Source: an uncultured bacterium (lineage in GTDB: Bacteria; Bacillota; Clostridia; Christensenellales; Pumilibacteraceae). Taken from it: a stretch of 39,523 nucleotides of DNA. The DNA is taken from positions 1-39,523 of the forward strand of contig CATKCE010000047.1 in assembly GCA_949744905.1 (NCBI GenBank), given 5' to 3'. This document shows, piece by piece, positions 6,703 to 14,110 of the stretch (the stretch's first letter is position 1; the number at the start of each line of letters is the position of its first letter). A program made the position numbers and the translations under genes. The notes below the pieces were generated by a model. It saw only the letters and a program-made list of their open reading frames with translations. It made no database searches and was not told the DNA's origin.

Positions 6703-7116
6703 ATGAACAAATGTATACTCGTAGGGAATCTCACCCGCGACCCCGAGCTTACGCAAACGACTTCGGGCGTGTCGATGTGCAGATTTTCCATAGCGGTAAA
6801 CCGTAATTACGCCAATGCCAACGGAGAGCGTGAAGCCGATTTTATAAATATCGTAACGTGGAGAGGACTTGCCGAAAACTGCGGCAAATATCTCCAAAAG
6901 GGACGTAAAGTCGCCGTATGCGGTCAGATACAGACCCGCAGTTACGACGACAAGGACGGTAACCGCAGATATGCTACCGACGTGGTGGCGGACGACGTCG
7001 AATTTATAGGCGGCGGCGACGGCGGTTCTTCGGCTCCGCGCGAGGAAAGAAGTTCGGCTCCAAAAAAACTGACGAGCGAACTCAAACCCGTAGAGGACGA
7101 CGGCTTGCCGTTTTGA
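6703..7116 (+). CDS. ssb: Single-stranded DNA-binding protein
   Basis: 137 residues. The OB-fold covers about residues 1-105 (MNKCILVGNLTRDPEL, FSIAVNRNY, DFINIVTWRGLAENCGKYLQKG). A short Gly/Ser/acidic linker follows, ending in the conserved DDGLPF tip that recruits replication and repair partners. It binds single-stranded DNA as a tetramer. Located between rpsF and rpsR, as usual. Confidence 0.97.
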   Translation: MNKCILVGNLTRDPELTQTTSGVSMCRFSIAVNRNYANANGEREADFINIVTWRGLAENCGKYLQKGRKVAVCGQIQTRSYDDKDGNRRYATDVVADDVEFIGGGDGGSSAPREERSSAPKKLTSELKPVEDDGLPF

Positions 7117-7209
7117 CCGCGGTGTAAAACATTATCCGGCGCGTAACGCGTCGTTGCCGGCTTGATTGCCGGCGTATCGAGAATCCATAAAATAATAGAG
7201 GACGTAAAA

Positions 7210-7473
7210 ATGGAACAAAAAAAAGTTGAAGGCGGCGAAGAAAAACAGAAACGCGTGCGTCGCGCCCCCAAGAAAAAGGTGTGTGCGTTCTGCGTGGAAA
7301 AAGCCGAAGAGATCGATTACAAGGACGTTGCAAAGCTCAAACGTTACATCACCGAAAAGGGAAAGATCATTCCCCGCAGAACAAGCGGTATGTGCGCCGA
7401 ACATCAGCGCGCTCTTTCGGTGGCGATAAAGCGCGCCAGAGTGATGGCGTTATTGCCCTTTAAGGCGGAATAG
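7210..7473 (+). CDS. rpsR: 30S ribosomal protein S18, zinc-ligand form
   Basis: 87 residues from the ATG at 7210, preceded by AGAGGA. The core reads [20 protein letters not shown] followed by PRRTSGMC. Cys25 and Cys28 (CAFC) with Cys62 and His65 (CAEH) form a likely zinc site, so this is the C+ type of S18. It binds S6 on the 30S platform. The lysine-rich N-terminal extension is ordinary for Firmicutes. A longer start at 7162 has no ribosome site. Confidence 0.95.
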   Translation: MEQKKVEGGEEKQKRVRRAPKKKVCAFCVEKAEEIDYKDVAKLKRYITEKGKIIPRRTSGMCAEHQRALSVAIKRARVMALLPFKAE

Positions 7474-7505
7474 ATCGGCGTTTTGTCGTCGAGGTCTTTT
7501 TGCCG
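7474..7505 (+). terminator. Weak candidate terminator after rpsR
   Basis: An imperfect bulged hairpin directly after the rpsR stop is followed by TTTTTG. The stem is only 4+4 bp with a bulge, so support is modest. Confidence 0.3.
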
Positions 7506-7520
7506 TTCGGAACGGAGAGC

Positions 7521-7580
7521 ATGCGCTTTTGCGGGTCCGTGACGGCGCAAAAGGAGGCGACGGTAAAAAATCGAGTTTAA
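7521..7580 (+). CDS. Possible leader peptide upstream of the ABC-F gene
   Basis: Nineteen codons, MRFCGSVTAQKEATVKNRV, start after GGAGAGC and end at TAA 7578-7580. CTTTTGCG and CGCAAAAG inside it form an 8-bp inverted repeat. A second hairpin (7592-7621) follows at once, then the ABC-F start at 7656. Leader peptide plus hairpin upstream of an ABC-F gene recalls the ribosome-stalling attenuators of antibiotic-resistance ABC-F genes. This is inference only. Confidence 0.35.
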   Translation: MRFCGSVTAQKEATVKNRV

Positions 7581-7591
7581 AACAAAAAACG

Positions 7592-7621
7592 GCGGCTCAG
7601 TTTATTTACGAATTGAGCCGC
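7592..7621. promoter_or_regulatory. Hairpin in the ABC-F leader
   Basis: A perfect inverted repeat GCGGCTCA (7592-7599) and TGAGCCGC (7614-7621). The plus-strand 3' side is TTATACTG, too poor in T for a strong terminator; the minus-strand reading would be followed by a T-run. It may be an attenuator arm or a weak terminator. Confidence 0.45.
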
Positions 7622-7655
7622 TTATACTGTAAAAATAAAAAAGCGAGCGAACAAA

Positions 7656-9230
7656 ATGATCAGCGTAAACAACGTGACGCTTCAATTCGGCGGCAGAGTG
7701 CTGTTTGAAAACGTCAATCTCAAATTCACAAAGGGCAATTGCTACGGAATAATCGGCGCAAACGGCGCGGGTAAGTCCACATTTTTACGCATACTGTCAG
7801 GCGACCTCGAGCCCAACAAGGGCGACGTTACCATAGACAAAAACGAGCGTATGAGCGTGCTTATGCAAAACCAGAACGCATACGACCACTGTTCGGTACG
7901 CGAAGCCGTTATGTGGGGACATAAACGACTTATGGAAGTCGCGCGCGAACGCGAAGCGCTTTATTCCAAGCCGGACTTTTCCGACGAGGACGGGGAGCGC
8001 GCCGCCGTATTAGAGGGCGAATTTGCCGATATGAACGGGTACGAGGCGGAATCCGGAGCTGAAACGCTTTTGTCGGGTCTTAAAATAGACGCGTCGTTAT
8101 TCGACGCAAGCATGGCGGATATAGACGCTAAACTCAAAGTAAAAGTGTTGTTGGCGCAAAGCCTGTTTGGCAATCCCGATATTCTCGTTTTGGACGAGCC
8201 CACTAACAACCTCGACGCCAAAACGGTAAAATGGCTTGAAGATTATCTTATGGCGCTTGACGATACCACCGTTATCATAGTGTCGCACAACCGCCACTTT
8301 CTCAACCGGGTGTGCACCCATATATGCGACGTTGATTTCAAGCAGATAAACGTGTTTGTCGGCAACTACGATTTCTGGTACGAAACGAGCCAGCTGCTTG
8401 CGCGACAGGCAAAAGAGCAGAACAAGAAGATGGAAGCGCGGGCGAAAGAGTTGCAGGACTTTATCGCGCGTTTCTCCGCAAACGCCAGCAAATCCAAACA
8501 GGCGACGAGCCGCAAGCGCGAGCTTGAAAAGATCAAGCTGGAAGATATAAAACCGTCGTCGCGCAGATATCCGTTTATCGACTTCAAATACGAACGCGAA
8601 ATAGGCAACGAGATACTCGAAGTGGAAGGACTTACCAAAAAAGGATATTTCGAGAACGTTTCGTTCAAATTGAAGCGCGACGACAAAATAGGTTTTCTCT
8701 GTTCGTCCAGTCAAAGCATGAGCATGTTGTTCGATGTGCTTATGGGGCTGGAACAGCCCGATTCGGGATATTTCAAGTGGGGACAAACTATAACAACGGC
8801 TTATCTTCCGCAGAATTACGACAACTATTTCGACGGAGTGGATCTTACTCTTGTGGAGTGGCTCAGCCAGTACTCCAAAGACCATTACGAGGAATACCTG
8901 CGCGGATGGTTGGGGCGTATGCTGTTTTCGGGACAGGAAGCGCTCAAAAAGGCCAAAGTTCTTTCCGGCGGCGAAAAGGTGCGTTGTATGTTGGCGCGTA
9001 TGATGCTTTTGGGCGCTAATTTCCTCATATTCGACGAGCCGACAAACCATCTCGATCTGGAAAGCATAACGGCGCTCAATAAAGGCATGACAAACTTCAA
9101 GGGCGGCATGCTGTTCGTGACGCACGACGAGGAAATAATCTCCACCGTTGCCAACCGTATAATAGAGATCGAGGGCGGAAAAAAGATACTCGACCGCGAC
9201 ATGACGTACGACGAGTATTTGGAGCTGTGA
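7656..9230 (+). CDS. ABC-F family ATPase, YkpA/YbiT-like, with one degenerate ATP site
   Basis: 524 residues, two ABC domains joined by a charged ~80-residue linker and no membrane segment, so an ABC-F protein of the ribosome-acting class. Domain 1: Walker A GANGAGKST (34-42) and Walker B ILVLDEPTNNLD (from 176) are intact, but the LSGG signature is lost (IDAKLKVKVLLAQ, about 156-168). Domain 2: LSGGEK (436-441) and FLIFDEPTNHLD (from 456) are intact, but Walker A is degenerate (GFLCSSSQSMSML, from 346, no Lys or Ser/Thr pair). One composite site (Walker A1 with LSGG2) should still bind and hydrolyse ATP; the other appears dead. It may sense translation state or protect ribosomes. Confidence 0.9.
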   Translation: MISVNNVTLQFGGRVLFENVNLKFTKGNCYGIIGANGAGKSTFLRILSGDLEPNKGDVTIDKNERMSVLMQNQNAYDHCSVREAVMWGHKRLMEVAREREALYSKPDFSDEDGERAAVLEGEFADMNGYEAESGAETLLSGLKIDASLFDASMADIDAKLKVKVLLAQSLFGNPDILVLDEPTNNLDAKTVKWLEDYLMALDDTTVIIVSHNRHFLNRVCTHICDVDFKQINVFVGNYDFWYETSQLLARQAKEQNKKMEARAKELQDFIARFSANASKSKQATSRKRELEKIKLEDIKPSSRRYPFIDFKYEREIGNEILEVEGLTKKGYFENVSFKLKRDDKIGFLCSSSQSMSMLFDVLMGLEQPDSGYFKWGQTITTAYLPQNYDNYFDGVDLTLVEWLSQYSKDHYEEYLRGWLGRMLFSGQEALKKAKVLSGGEKVRCMLARMMLLGANFLIFDEPTNHLDLESITALNKGMTNFKGGMLFVTHDEEIISTVANRIIEIEGGKKILDRDMTYDEYLEL

Positions 9231-9254
9231 TTTTTAACATTGCAAAGATTGAAA

Positions 9255-9287
9255 AGGGACGCGGCATAAACGACCGCGTCTCTTTTT
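9255..9287 (+). terminator. Intrinsic terminator after the ABC-F gene
   Basis: The stem GACGCGG (9258-9264) / CCGCGTC (9274-9280), extendable by three pairs, is followed by CTTTTT. Confidence 0.75.
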
Positions 9288-9425
9288 GTGTTATCAGGTC
9301 TCCGCTTTCTACGATAATGTAAGTATAGACGTAGGGTTTAACGTTTTTATTCCGTTGGATCGTTTTTTCGCGTAGTTGAAAGTTATGCCGCTTTAAGATG
9401 TTTGAGCGGATCTTTGTATGTTCCT

Positions 9426-9454
9426 TATGCGTTAATATATTTTTTCTACGCATA
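9426..9454. repeat. Inverted repeat upstream of the first flippase gene
   Basis: TATGCGT (9426-9432) and ACGCATA (9448-9454) are 7-bp arms around an AT-rich spacer, just before the GTG start at 9463. It could be an operator. CATACT (9451-9456) lies 6 bases before the GTG and is a weak -10 candidate. The rest of the 9288-9462 interval shows nothing I recognise. Confidence 0.35.
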
Positions 9455-9462
9455 CTATCGTT

Positions 9463-11019
9463 GTGCTTAAAACCGGAGAAAAAAGATATTACGGATTATT
9501 TGGCGGGGCGTGGCTGATAACTGCGGCGGCTCTTATAAGCAAACTTTTGGGAGCGTTTTACCGTATTCCGCTGACAAGAGCTCTCGGCGCGCACGGCATG
9601 GGACTGTATCAGTCGGTATTTCCGTCTTACGCTTTGATAGTGACGCTTACCGGAGGCGGACTGACGTCGGCGGTAAGCAAGATGACGGCGGAAAACGATA
9701 ACATCGGAGATTGCGGGATATTCATTTTCGCATCGCTGGTATTATCGGTGCCGGTAACGGTCGCGGCATTGTGTATGAGTCGCCTTATAGCGTCGGTATC
9801 GGGCGCTCCCGAAGCGGCGTCGGCGCTGGCGGTACTTCTTCTGTGCGTGCCGCTTTCGTCCGTCTGCGCCGTTTTGAGGGGGTATTTTCAAGGGTGCGCC
9901 CGCATGGCGCCGTCGGCTGTGGGGCAACTTGTCGAGCAAAGCGTAAAACTTGCGGCAGGACTTACGTTGTCGTTTGTGCTTGTAAGATATTCGGTAGCGG
10001 CGGCGGTCACGGGTTGCGCCGCGGGAGTTGCGGTAGCGGAAGCCGCGGCAATGCTGTACTATCTGTACGTCGGAAAAAAGCGGAGCGGCAAAGGCTCCGC
10101 GGCCGTTGTTCCGACTGAAAAAACAATGCCGGACGAGGCGCTTTCAGGTTTGGAAATGTTATCCGAAACTTCCGCCGAGCTTGCGCCTCCGGCGCTTTCG
10201 CAGACTGTACCCGACTTGCAAACGCCGTCGTCGTTAAACGCCGTTTCCGTTACGGGCGTTTCGGCGTCCGCCGACGCCGCCGCGGAAAACGCCGTACGGC
10301 CGGGACGCAAAGTCGGGTCGGCATTAACGCGGATACGCGCCGCCGTCGTAAGACTGGTAAAAGCGTCGATTCCGATAACTCTGGGGCTTGCCGTTTTGCC
10401 GCTGTGTCAGGTTGCCGACAGCTTTGCGGTAGTCAATCTATTGGTGGGCGCCGGAGCGGATAAAGAGGCGGCGACGGCATTGTACGGAGTGGTCACGGGA
10501 CCGGTCAATTCGCTCATAAATCTTCCGGCGGTCTTTACGGTGGGACTGTGTTCCATGCTTTTGCCTCGCGTGTCCAAACTTATCAGACGCGGCGAGCGGC
10601 TGGGCGGTACGGTGCGCAAAGCGACGTTTTTCTCCGCCGCGGCAGGCTCCGCGTTTTGCGCCGCATTATGTTTGGGCGCGCCTGCGGCGCTTAAAATACT
10701 GTACGGTAAAAGTCTCGGCGCGCCGGCAGGTTTCGTAACCGCGCTGCTTCGCGTCTCGGCTGTTTCGGTGCCTTTCATTGCCGTCATGCAGACTGCGTCG
10801 GCAGTGTTGCAGGGCGGAGGAAAAGCGTACGTTGCGGCGGCGGGGCTTCTTGTTGCGGCGGTCGTAAAGGAGACGCTTAATCTCATATTACTGCCGCGGG
10901 TGGGTATATACGGCTTTGTTGTCTCGACGGTCGTGTTTTACTCGCTTGCATGTCTTTTCGATTGCGTGTCGCTGTGGATTTTCGTGCGTTGCAACGACCG
11001 TCGCATTGCGGCACAATAA
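9463..11019 (+). CDS. MATE/MVF-superfamily lipid flippase (SpoVB-like) with a long central insertion
   Basis: 518 residues, about 14 membrane segments. The start GGAWLITAAALISKLLGAFY followed by RIPLTRALGAHGMGLYQSVF is typical of the polysaccharide transporter/SpoVB branch, which exports lipid-linked cell-wall or polysaccharide precursors. Between the two halves (about residues 205-297) is a ~90-residue Ala/Ser/Thr/Pro-rich hydrophilic insertion, absent from the second flippase in this window (26488-28014). The start is GTG without a clear ribosome site, possibly leaderless. The exact substrate cannot be told. Confidence 0.85.
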   Translation: MLKTGEKRYYGLFGGAWLITAAALISKLLGAFYRIPLTRALGAHGMGLYQSVFPSYALIVTLTGGGLTSAVSKMTAENDNIGDCGIFIFASLVLSVPVTVAALCMSRLIASVSGAPEAASALAVLLLCVPLSSVCAVLRGYFQGCARMAPSAVGQLVEQSVKLAAGLTLSFVLVRYSVAAAVTGCAAGVAVAEAAAMLYYLYVGKKRSGKGSAAVVPTEKTMPDEALSGLEMLSETSAELAPPALSQTVPDLQTPSSLNAVSVTGVSASADAAAENAVRPGRKVGSALTRIRAAVVRLVKASIPITLGLAVLPLCQVADSFAVVNLLVGAGADKEAATALYGVVTGPVNSLINLPAVFTVGLCSMLLPRVSKLIRRGERLGGTVRKATFFSAAAGSAFCAALCLGAPAALKILYGKSLGAPAGFVTALLRVSAVSVPFIAVMQTASAVLQGGGKAYVAAAGLLVAAVVKETLNLILLPRVGIYGFVVSTVVFYSLACLFDCVSLWIFVRCNDRRIAAQ

Positions 11020-11031
11020 TGGGTCAAACAG

Positions 11032-11060
11032 TTGCTTTTTTTTGTCGTAAATAGTATAAT
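11032..11060 (+). promoter_or_regulatory. Promoter of the nicotinamidase gene, leaderless geometry
   Basis: TTGCTT (11032-11037), 17 bp, TATAAT (11055-11060), 7 bases, ATG (11068). Confidence 0.65.
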
Positions 11061-11067
11061 TATATTT

Positions 11068-11709
11068 ATGAAAGTTTCGTTTGACGAAAGAGAACTTTCC
11101 GGCGCTCTTTTGTGCGGTCAGATAGAAGTCAACAACAAACCGACGCTTATGCGAAAGACGCTTGCCGGAAAAAAGACCATGCTCATAGTCGTGGACATGG
11201 TAAAGGGGTTTTGCGAATCCGGCGCGCTTGGAAGCGAGCGTTGCAAACGCATAGCGCCCGAGATAAAGCGCATGCTCGCGCTTTTGCCGGAAGCGGAAAA
11301 AGTGTTTGTGCGCGACTACCATACCGAACAATCGGTAGAGTTTACATATTTTCCTCCGCATTGCGTGGGAGAAGAAAGCGAGATAATAGACGAACTGTTT
11401 GTGCCGGGCTGCGTGGAAGTAAAAAAGAATTCCACCAACGCGTTTGTCCAGCTTTTGGGCGTGCGCGGAAATTTGCTCGATTACGATACCGTCATAATTA
11501 CGGGAGTGTGCACGGATATATGCGTTATGCAACTTGCGCAGTCGGTGCGGGCGTATATTTCGGAATTTAACGGCGCGGGCAACGTCGTTGTGCTTACCGA
11601 TGCGGTTGAAACGTACGACAGCCCTACGCACAATGCCGATCTGTACAACATGACGGCGATAAAACTCATGGAACAGTCGGGAGTTTTGGTATTCAAACGA
11701 TTGGTATGA
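11068..11709 (+). CDS. pncA: Nicotinamidase / isochorismatase-family hydrolase
   Basis: 213 residues. The cysteine-hydrolase triad is visible: Asp43 (VVDMVKGF), Lys120 (KKNSTNAF) and Cys148 (GVCTDICV, with the usual cis-peptide region before it). Asp83, His85 (RDYH) and His98 (FPPHCV) fit the metal site that distinguishes nicotinamidases. It would convert nicotinamide to nicotinate, feeding the nicotinate phosphoribosyltransferase encoded at 36889-38322. An in-frame start at 11032 overlaps the -35 box and is rejected. No ribosome site precedes the ATG; the mRNA should be leaderless. It is upstream of serS by 55 bases. Confidence 0.82.
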   Translation: MKVSFDERELSGALLCGQIEVNNKPTLMRKTLAGKKTMLIVVDMVKGFCESGALGSERCKRIAPEIKRMLALLPEAEKVFVRDYHTEQSVEFTYFPPHCVGEESEIIDELFVPGCVEVKKNSTNAFVQLLGVRGNLLDYDTVIITGVCTDICVMQLAQSVRAYISEFNGAGNVVVLTDAVETYDSPTHNADLYNMTAIKLMEQSGVLVFKRLV

Positions 11710-11764
11710 CGTATCGATATTATGCTAAACGGCAATAAACATATAAAAGAGGATCGAAAATTCT

Positions 11765-13024
11765 ATGCTGGATATTAAATTCATAACCGAAAACGCCGAT
11801 CTTGTAAAAAAGGCTATGGCTACGCGAAGCGGAACTTACGACGTTGATAAGGCGCTTACGCTCAACGCCCGCCGCAAAGAACTTATCGGCAAAGTCGAAG
11901 TCATGAAGGCGGAACGAAACCGCGTTTCCGAAGAAATAGCGCGCCTGCGCAAAAACAAGCAGAATGCCGACGAATTCATCGCCGCAATGAAAAACGACAA
12001 CGCCGTGATAAAGGAACTCGACGAGGAACTCGCCGCGGTGGAAGCCGATCTAAAACTTGCCGTGATGAGCATACCGAATATCCCCGACGCGAGCGTGCCG
12101 GTGGGCGCCGACGATACTTTTAACAAAGAAGTGCGCCGCGTGGGCAAACCCGCGGAATTTGATTTCGAGCCGCTTGCCCACTGGGATATAGGAGCGAAAC
12201 ACGGCATACTCGATCCCGTGTGCGCGGCGAAGATCACCGGAGCGCGCTTTACCGTTTACCGCGGGCTTGGAGCGCGGCTCGAGCGCGCGGTCGCTAATTT
12301 CATGCTCAACGAACACACCTCGAACGGCTATACCGAAATTTTTCCGCCTTTTATGGTAAACCGCGACAGCATGTACGGCACGGGGCAGTTGCCAAAGTTT
12401 GAAGAAGACGCGTTTGCGGTAAAGAACACGAATTATTTTCTCGTGCCCACCGCCGAAGTTCCGGTTACCAATATGCACCGCGGCGAAGTCATAGACAAGA
12501 GCGCGTTGCCGATATATTATTGCGCGTATACCGCATGCTTCCGCGCCGAAGCCGGAAGCGCCGGCAGAGATACGCGCGGACTTATACGCCAACACCAGTT
12601 CAATAAAGTCGAACTTGTAAAATTCTGCGCTCCCGAGGACAGTTACAACGAGCTCGAAAGCCTTACCGCCGAAGCCGAACTCATTCTTAAAAAGATCGGA
12701 CTGCCGTACAGAGTGGTATGCCTGAGTACCGGCGATCTCGGATTTTCGTCGGCAAAGACTTACGATATAGAAGTATGGATGCCGAGCTACGGACGCTACG
12801 TCGAAATTTCGTCTTGTTCGAATTTTGTAGACTATCAGGCGCGTCGTATGAATATAAAATACAAGGATAACGGTAAGACTGCGTTTTTGCATACTCTTAA
12901 CGGAAGCGGACTTGCCGTGGGACGCACTACCGCCGCGATACTGGAAAACTTCCAAAACGCCGACGGCACCGTCACGATACCGGAAGTTTTGGTGCCTTAC
13001 ATGGGCGTGGACAAAATAGGTTGA
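11765..13024 (+). CDS. serS: Seryl-tRNA synthetase
   Basis: 419 residues, normal length. The N-terminal two-helix coiled coil (about 25-105) grips the tRNA-Ser long variable arm. The class II catalytic domain has motif 2 near 255-280 ([20 protein letters not shown]) and motif 3 near 378-397 ([17 protein letters not shown]). It charges tRNA-Ser with serine, and also tRNA-Sec where present. AGAGGA precedes the ATG. The upstream gap is 55 bases, too short for a T-box. Confidence 0.97.
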   Translation: MLDIKFITENADLVKKAMATRSGTYDVDKALTLNARRKELIGKVEVMKAERNRVSEEIARLRKNKQNADEFIAAMKNDNAVIKELDEELAAVEADLKLAVMSIPNIPDASVPVGADDTFNKEVRRVGKPAEFDFEPLAHWDIGAKHGILDPVCAAKITGARFTVYRGLGARLERAVANFMLNEHTSNGYTEIFPPFMVNRDSMYGTGQLPKFEEDAFAVKNTNYFLVPTAEVPVTNMHRGEVIDKSALPIYYCAYTACFRAEAGSAGRDTRGLIRQHQFNKVELVKFCAPEDSYNELESLTAEAELILKKIGLPYRVVCLSTGDLGFSSAKTYDIEVWMPSYGRYVEISSCSNFVDYQARRMNIKYKDNGKTAFLHTLNGSGLAVGRTTAAILENFQNADGTVTIPEVLVPYMGVDKIG

Positions 13025-13079
13025 TAAAATTAAAAGCGTTGTAAAGGAAAGTTACATCTGCCATCCGAGGAAGATAATA

Positions 13080-13955
13080 ATGAAAATTATCGGAAAACTT
13101 TTATTGAGCATATTCGACGGCATAGCTAAGGCTTTGGCGTTTATTTTGATATCGCTCGGGTTGTGGCTTTCTACATTGTTCACCGTAGCGTTTTTTATAG
13201 TGTGCGGAGCTACCGGCACCGCTCTTTCAAGCGGTATAATGGCGGTATTTTGGCTCGGGTTGGGCGTTACTGCGTTTTGCGGTTTCGCGCTTTCGATGTA
13301 TATGCGCAGTCCCCGCAAGCAGAAGCTTGCCGAGCGTAGAGAGGCGGAGCAGTATGCCGGGCAAACTCCCGCCGAAAAGAAAAAGCGCGGTAAAAGCCGC
13401 GGCGATAAAGACGACCGCTATGTCGCGCCGCAGGCACAGTGGCAAAACGCGCCGCTTCCGCAAAATCCTTATATGAACAATCAGTACGCTCAAATGCAGA
13501 ACGGTTATATGCCGCCGCAGGGATATCCTTACAACGGCGACATGAATTACTCGCGCCAGCCCGATAACGCGCGGAATTATTCGTGTCCTCCGGTCGCGCC
13601 GTATGTTCCGCCCGCAGAGCCGCCGAAGTACGACAAAAGCGATCTCGACCGCAAGTATTTCGGAGCCGACCCGGCGCATTACGAACGCACCGCGTCTTTC
13701 GACGAGTCTACCGTTCCGCAGTCTTACGGACGAACTATGACAAAGACCCAGCAAAAGGAAGCGGACAGCCGTTTCGACAGCGACGAACTGTGGCGCAGGC
13801 TTTCGGGCGCGAATGTGCCCGACGAACAGCCGTTGGTGTTCCGTACGCGCAAAGACCCGGATCTTTACGTGTACGAGTATTCCGACCGTTACCAGTATTG
13901 GCGGCGCACGCGCACCGGCATGGTATTCGAGAATACGGAATTCAAAAATAAATAA
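13080..13955 (+). CDS. Membrane protein of unknown function with Tyr/Pro/Gln-rich cytoplasmic part
   Basis: 291 residues. Two membrane segments (about 17-45 and 50-73) are followed by a basic stretch. A low-complexity region rich in Tyr, Met, Pro, Gln and Asn (about 115-190, e.g. YMNNQYAQMQNGYMPPQGYP) comes next. The C-terminal module of ~70 residues (DELWRRLSG...LYVYEYSDRYQYWRRTRTG) looks folded and could be the functional part. I do not recognise the family. GAGG lies at normal distance before the ATG. It follows serS by 55 bases. Confidence 0.7.
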   Translation: MKIIGKLLLSIFDGIAKALAFILISLGLWLSTLFTVAFFIVCGATGTALSSGIMAVFWLGLGVTAFCGFALSMYMRSPRKQKLAERREAEQYAGQTPAEKKKRGKSRGDKDDRYVAPQAQWQNAPLPQNPYMNNQYAQMQNGYMPPQGYPYNGDMNYSRQPDNARNYSCPPVAPYVPPAEPPKYDKSDLDRKYFGADPAHYERTASFDESTVPQSYGRTMTKTQQKEADSRFDSDELWRRLSGANVPDEQPLVFRTRKDPDLYVYEYSDRYQYWRRTRTGMVFENTEFKNK

Positions 13956-14031
13956 CGCGACGGAGTTTGCAGCCGCGCCGCAAAATATGCGTTACGGGCG
14001 GCGCGCGCGCAATAATCAAAACATGAGCAAT

Positions 14032-14038
14032 TTCGACG
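14032..14038 (-). promoter_or_regulatory. Possible Spo0A-box-like site before spoIIE
   Basis: The minus strand reads CGTCGAA, one mismatch from the core TGTCGAA, immediately upstream of the candidate spoIIE -35 box. Spo0A activates spoIIE in Bacillus. A 7-base near-match is weak evidence. Confidence 0.2.
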
Positions 14039-14041
14039 GCT

Positions 14042-14070
14042 TTGTTCAAAATAAAGCAATATATGTATGA
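14042..14070 (+). promoter_or_regulatory. Candidate spoIIE promoter
   Basis: TTGTTC (14042-14047), 17 bp, TATGAT (14065-14070). TACAAT (14071-14076) is an alternative -10 box. Either places the hairpin at 14079-14107 in the spoIIE leader. Confidence 0.4.
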
Positions 14071-14078
14071 TACAATTT

Positions 14079-14107
14079 AACCCGACTACAAACAAGGTCG
14101 GGTTTTT
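14079..14107 (+). terminator. Intrinsic terminator or attenuator directly before spoIIE
   Basis: AACCCGAC (14079-14086) pairs with GTCGGGTT (14097-14104), followed by TTT and then CGT. It can end the 13080-13955 transcript. The spoIIE start codon lies only a few bases beyond it. Confidence 0.7.
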
Positions 14108-14110
14108 CGT

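Noticed and set aside
8097..9125. 342-codon open frame on the minus strand
   Set aside because: Antisense to the ABC-F gene whose motifs are clear; shadow frame.
11710..11764. T-box riboswitch before serS
   Set aside because: Only 55 bases separate the genes and no T-box sequence is present.
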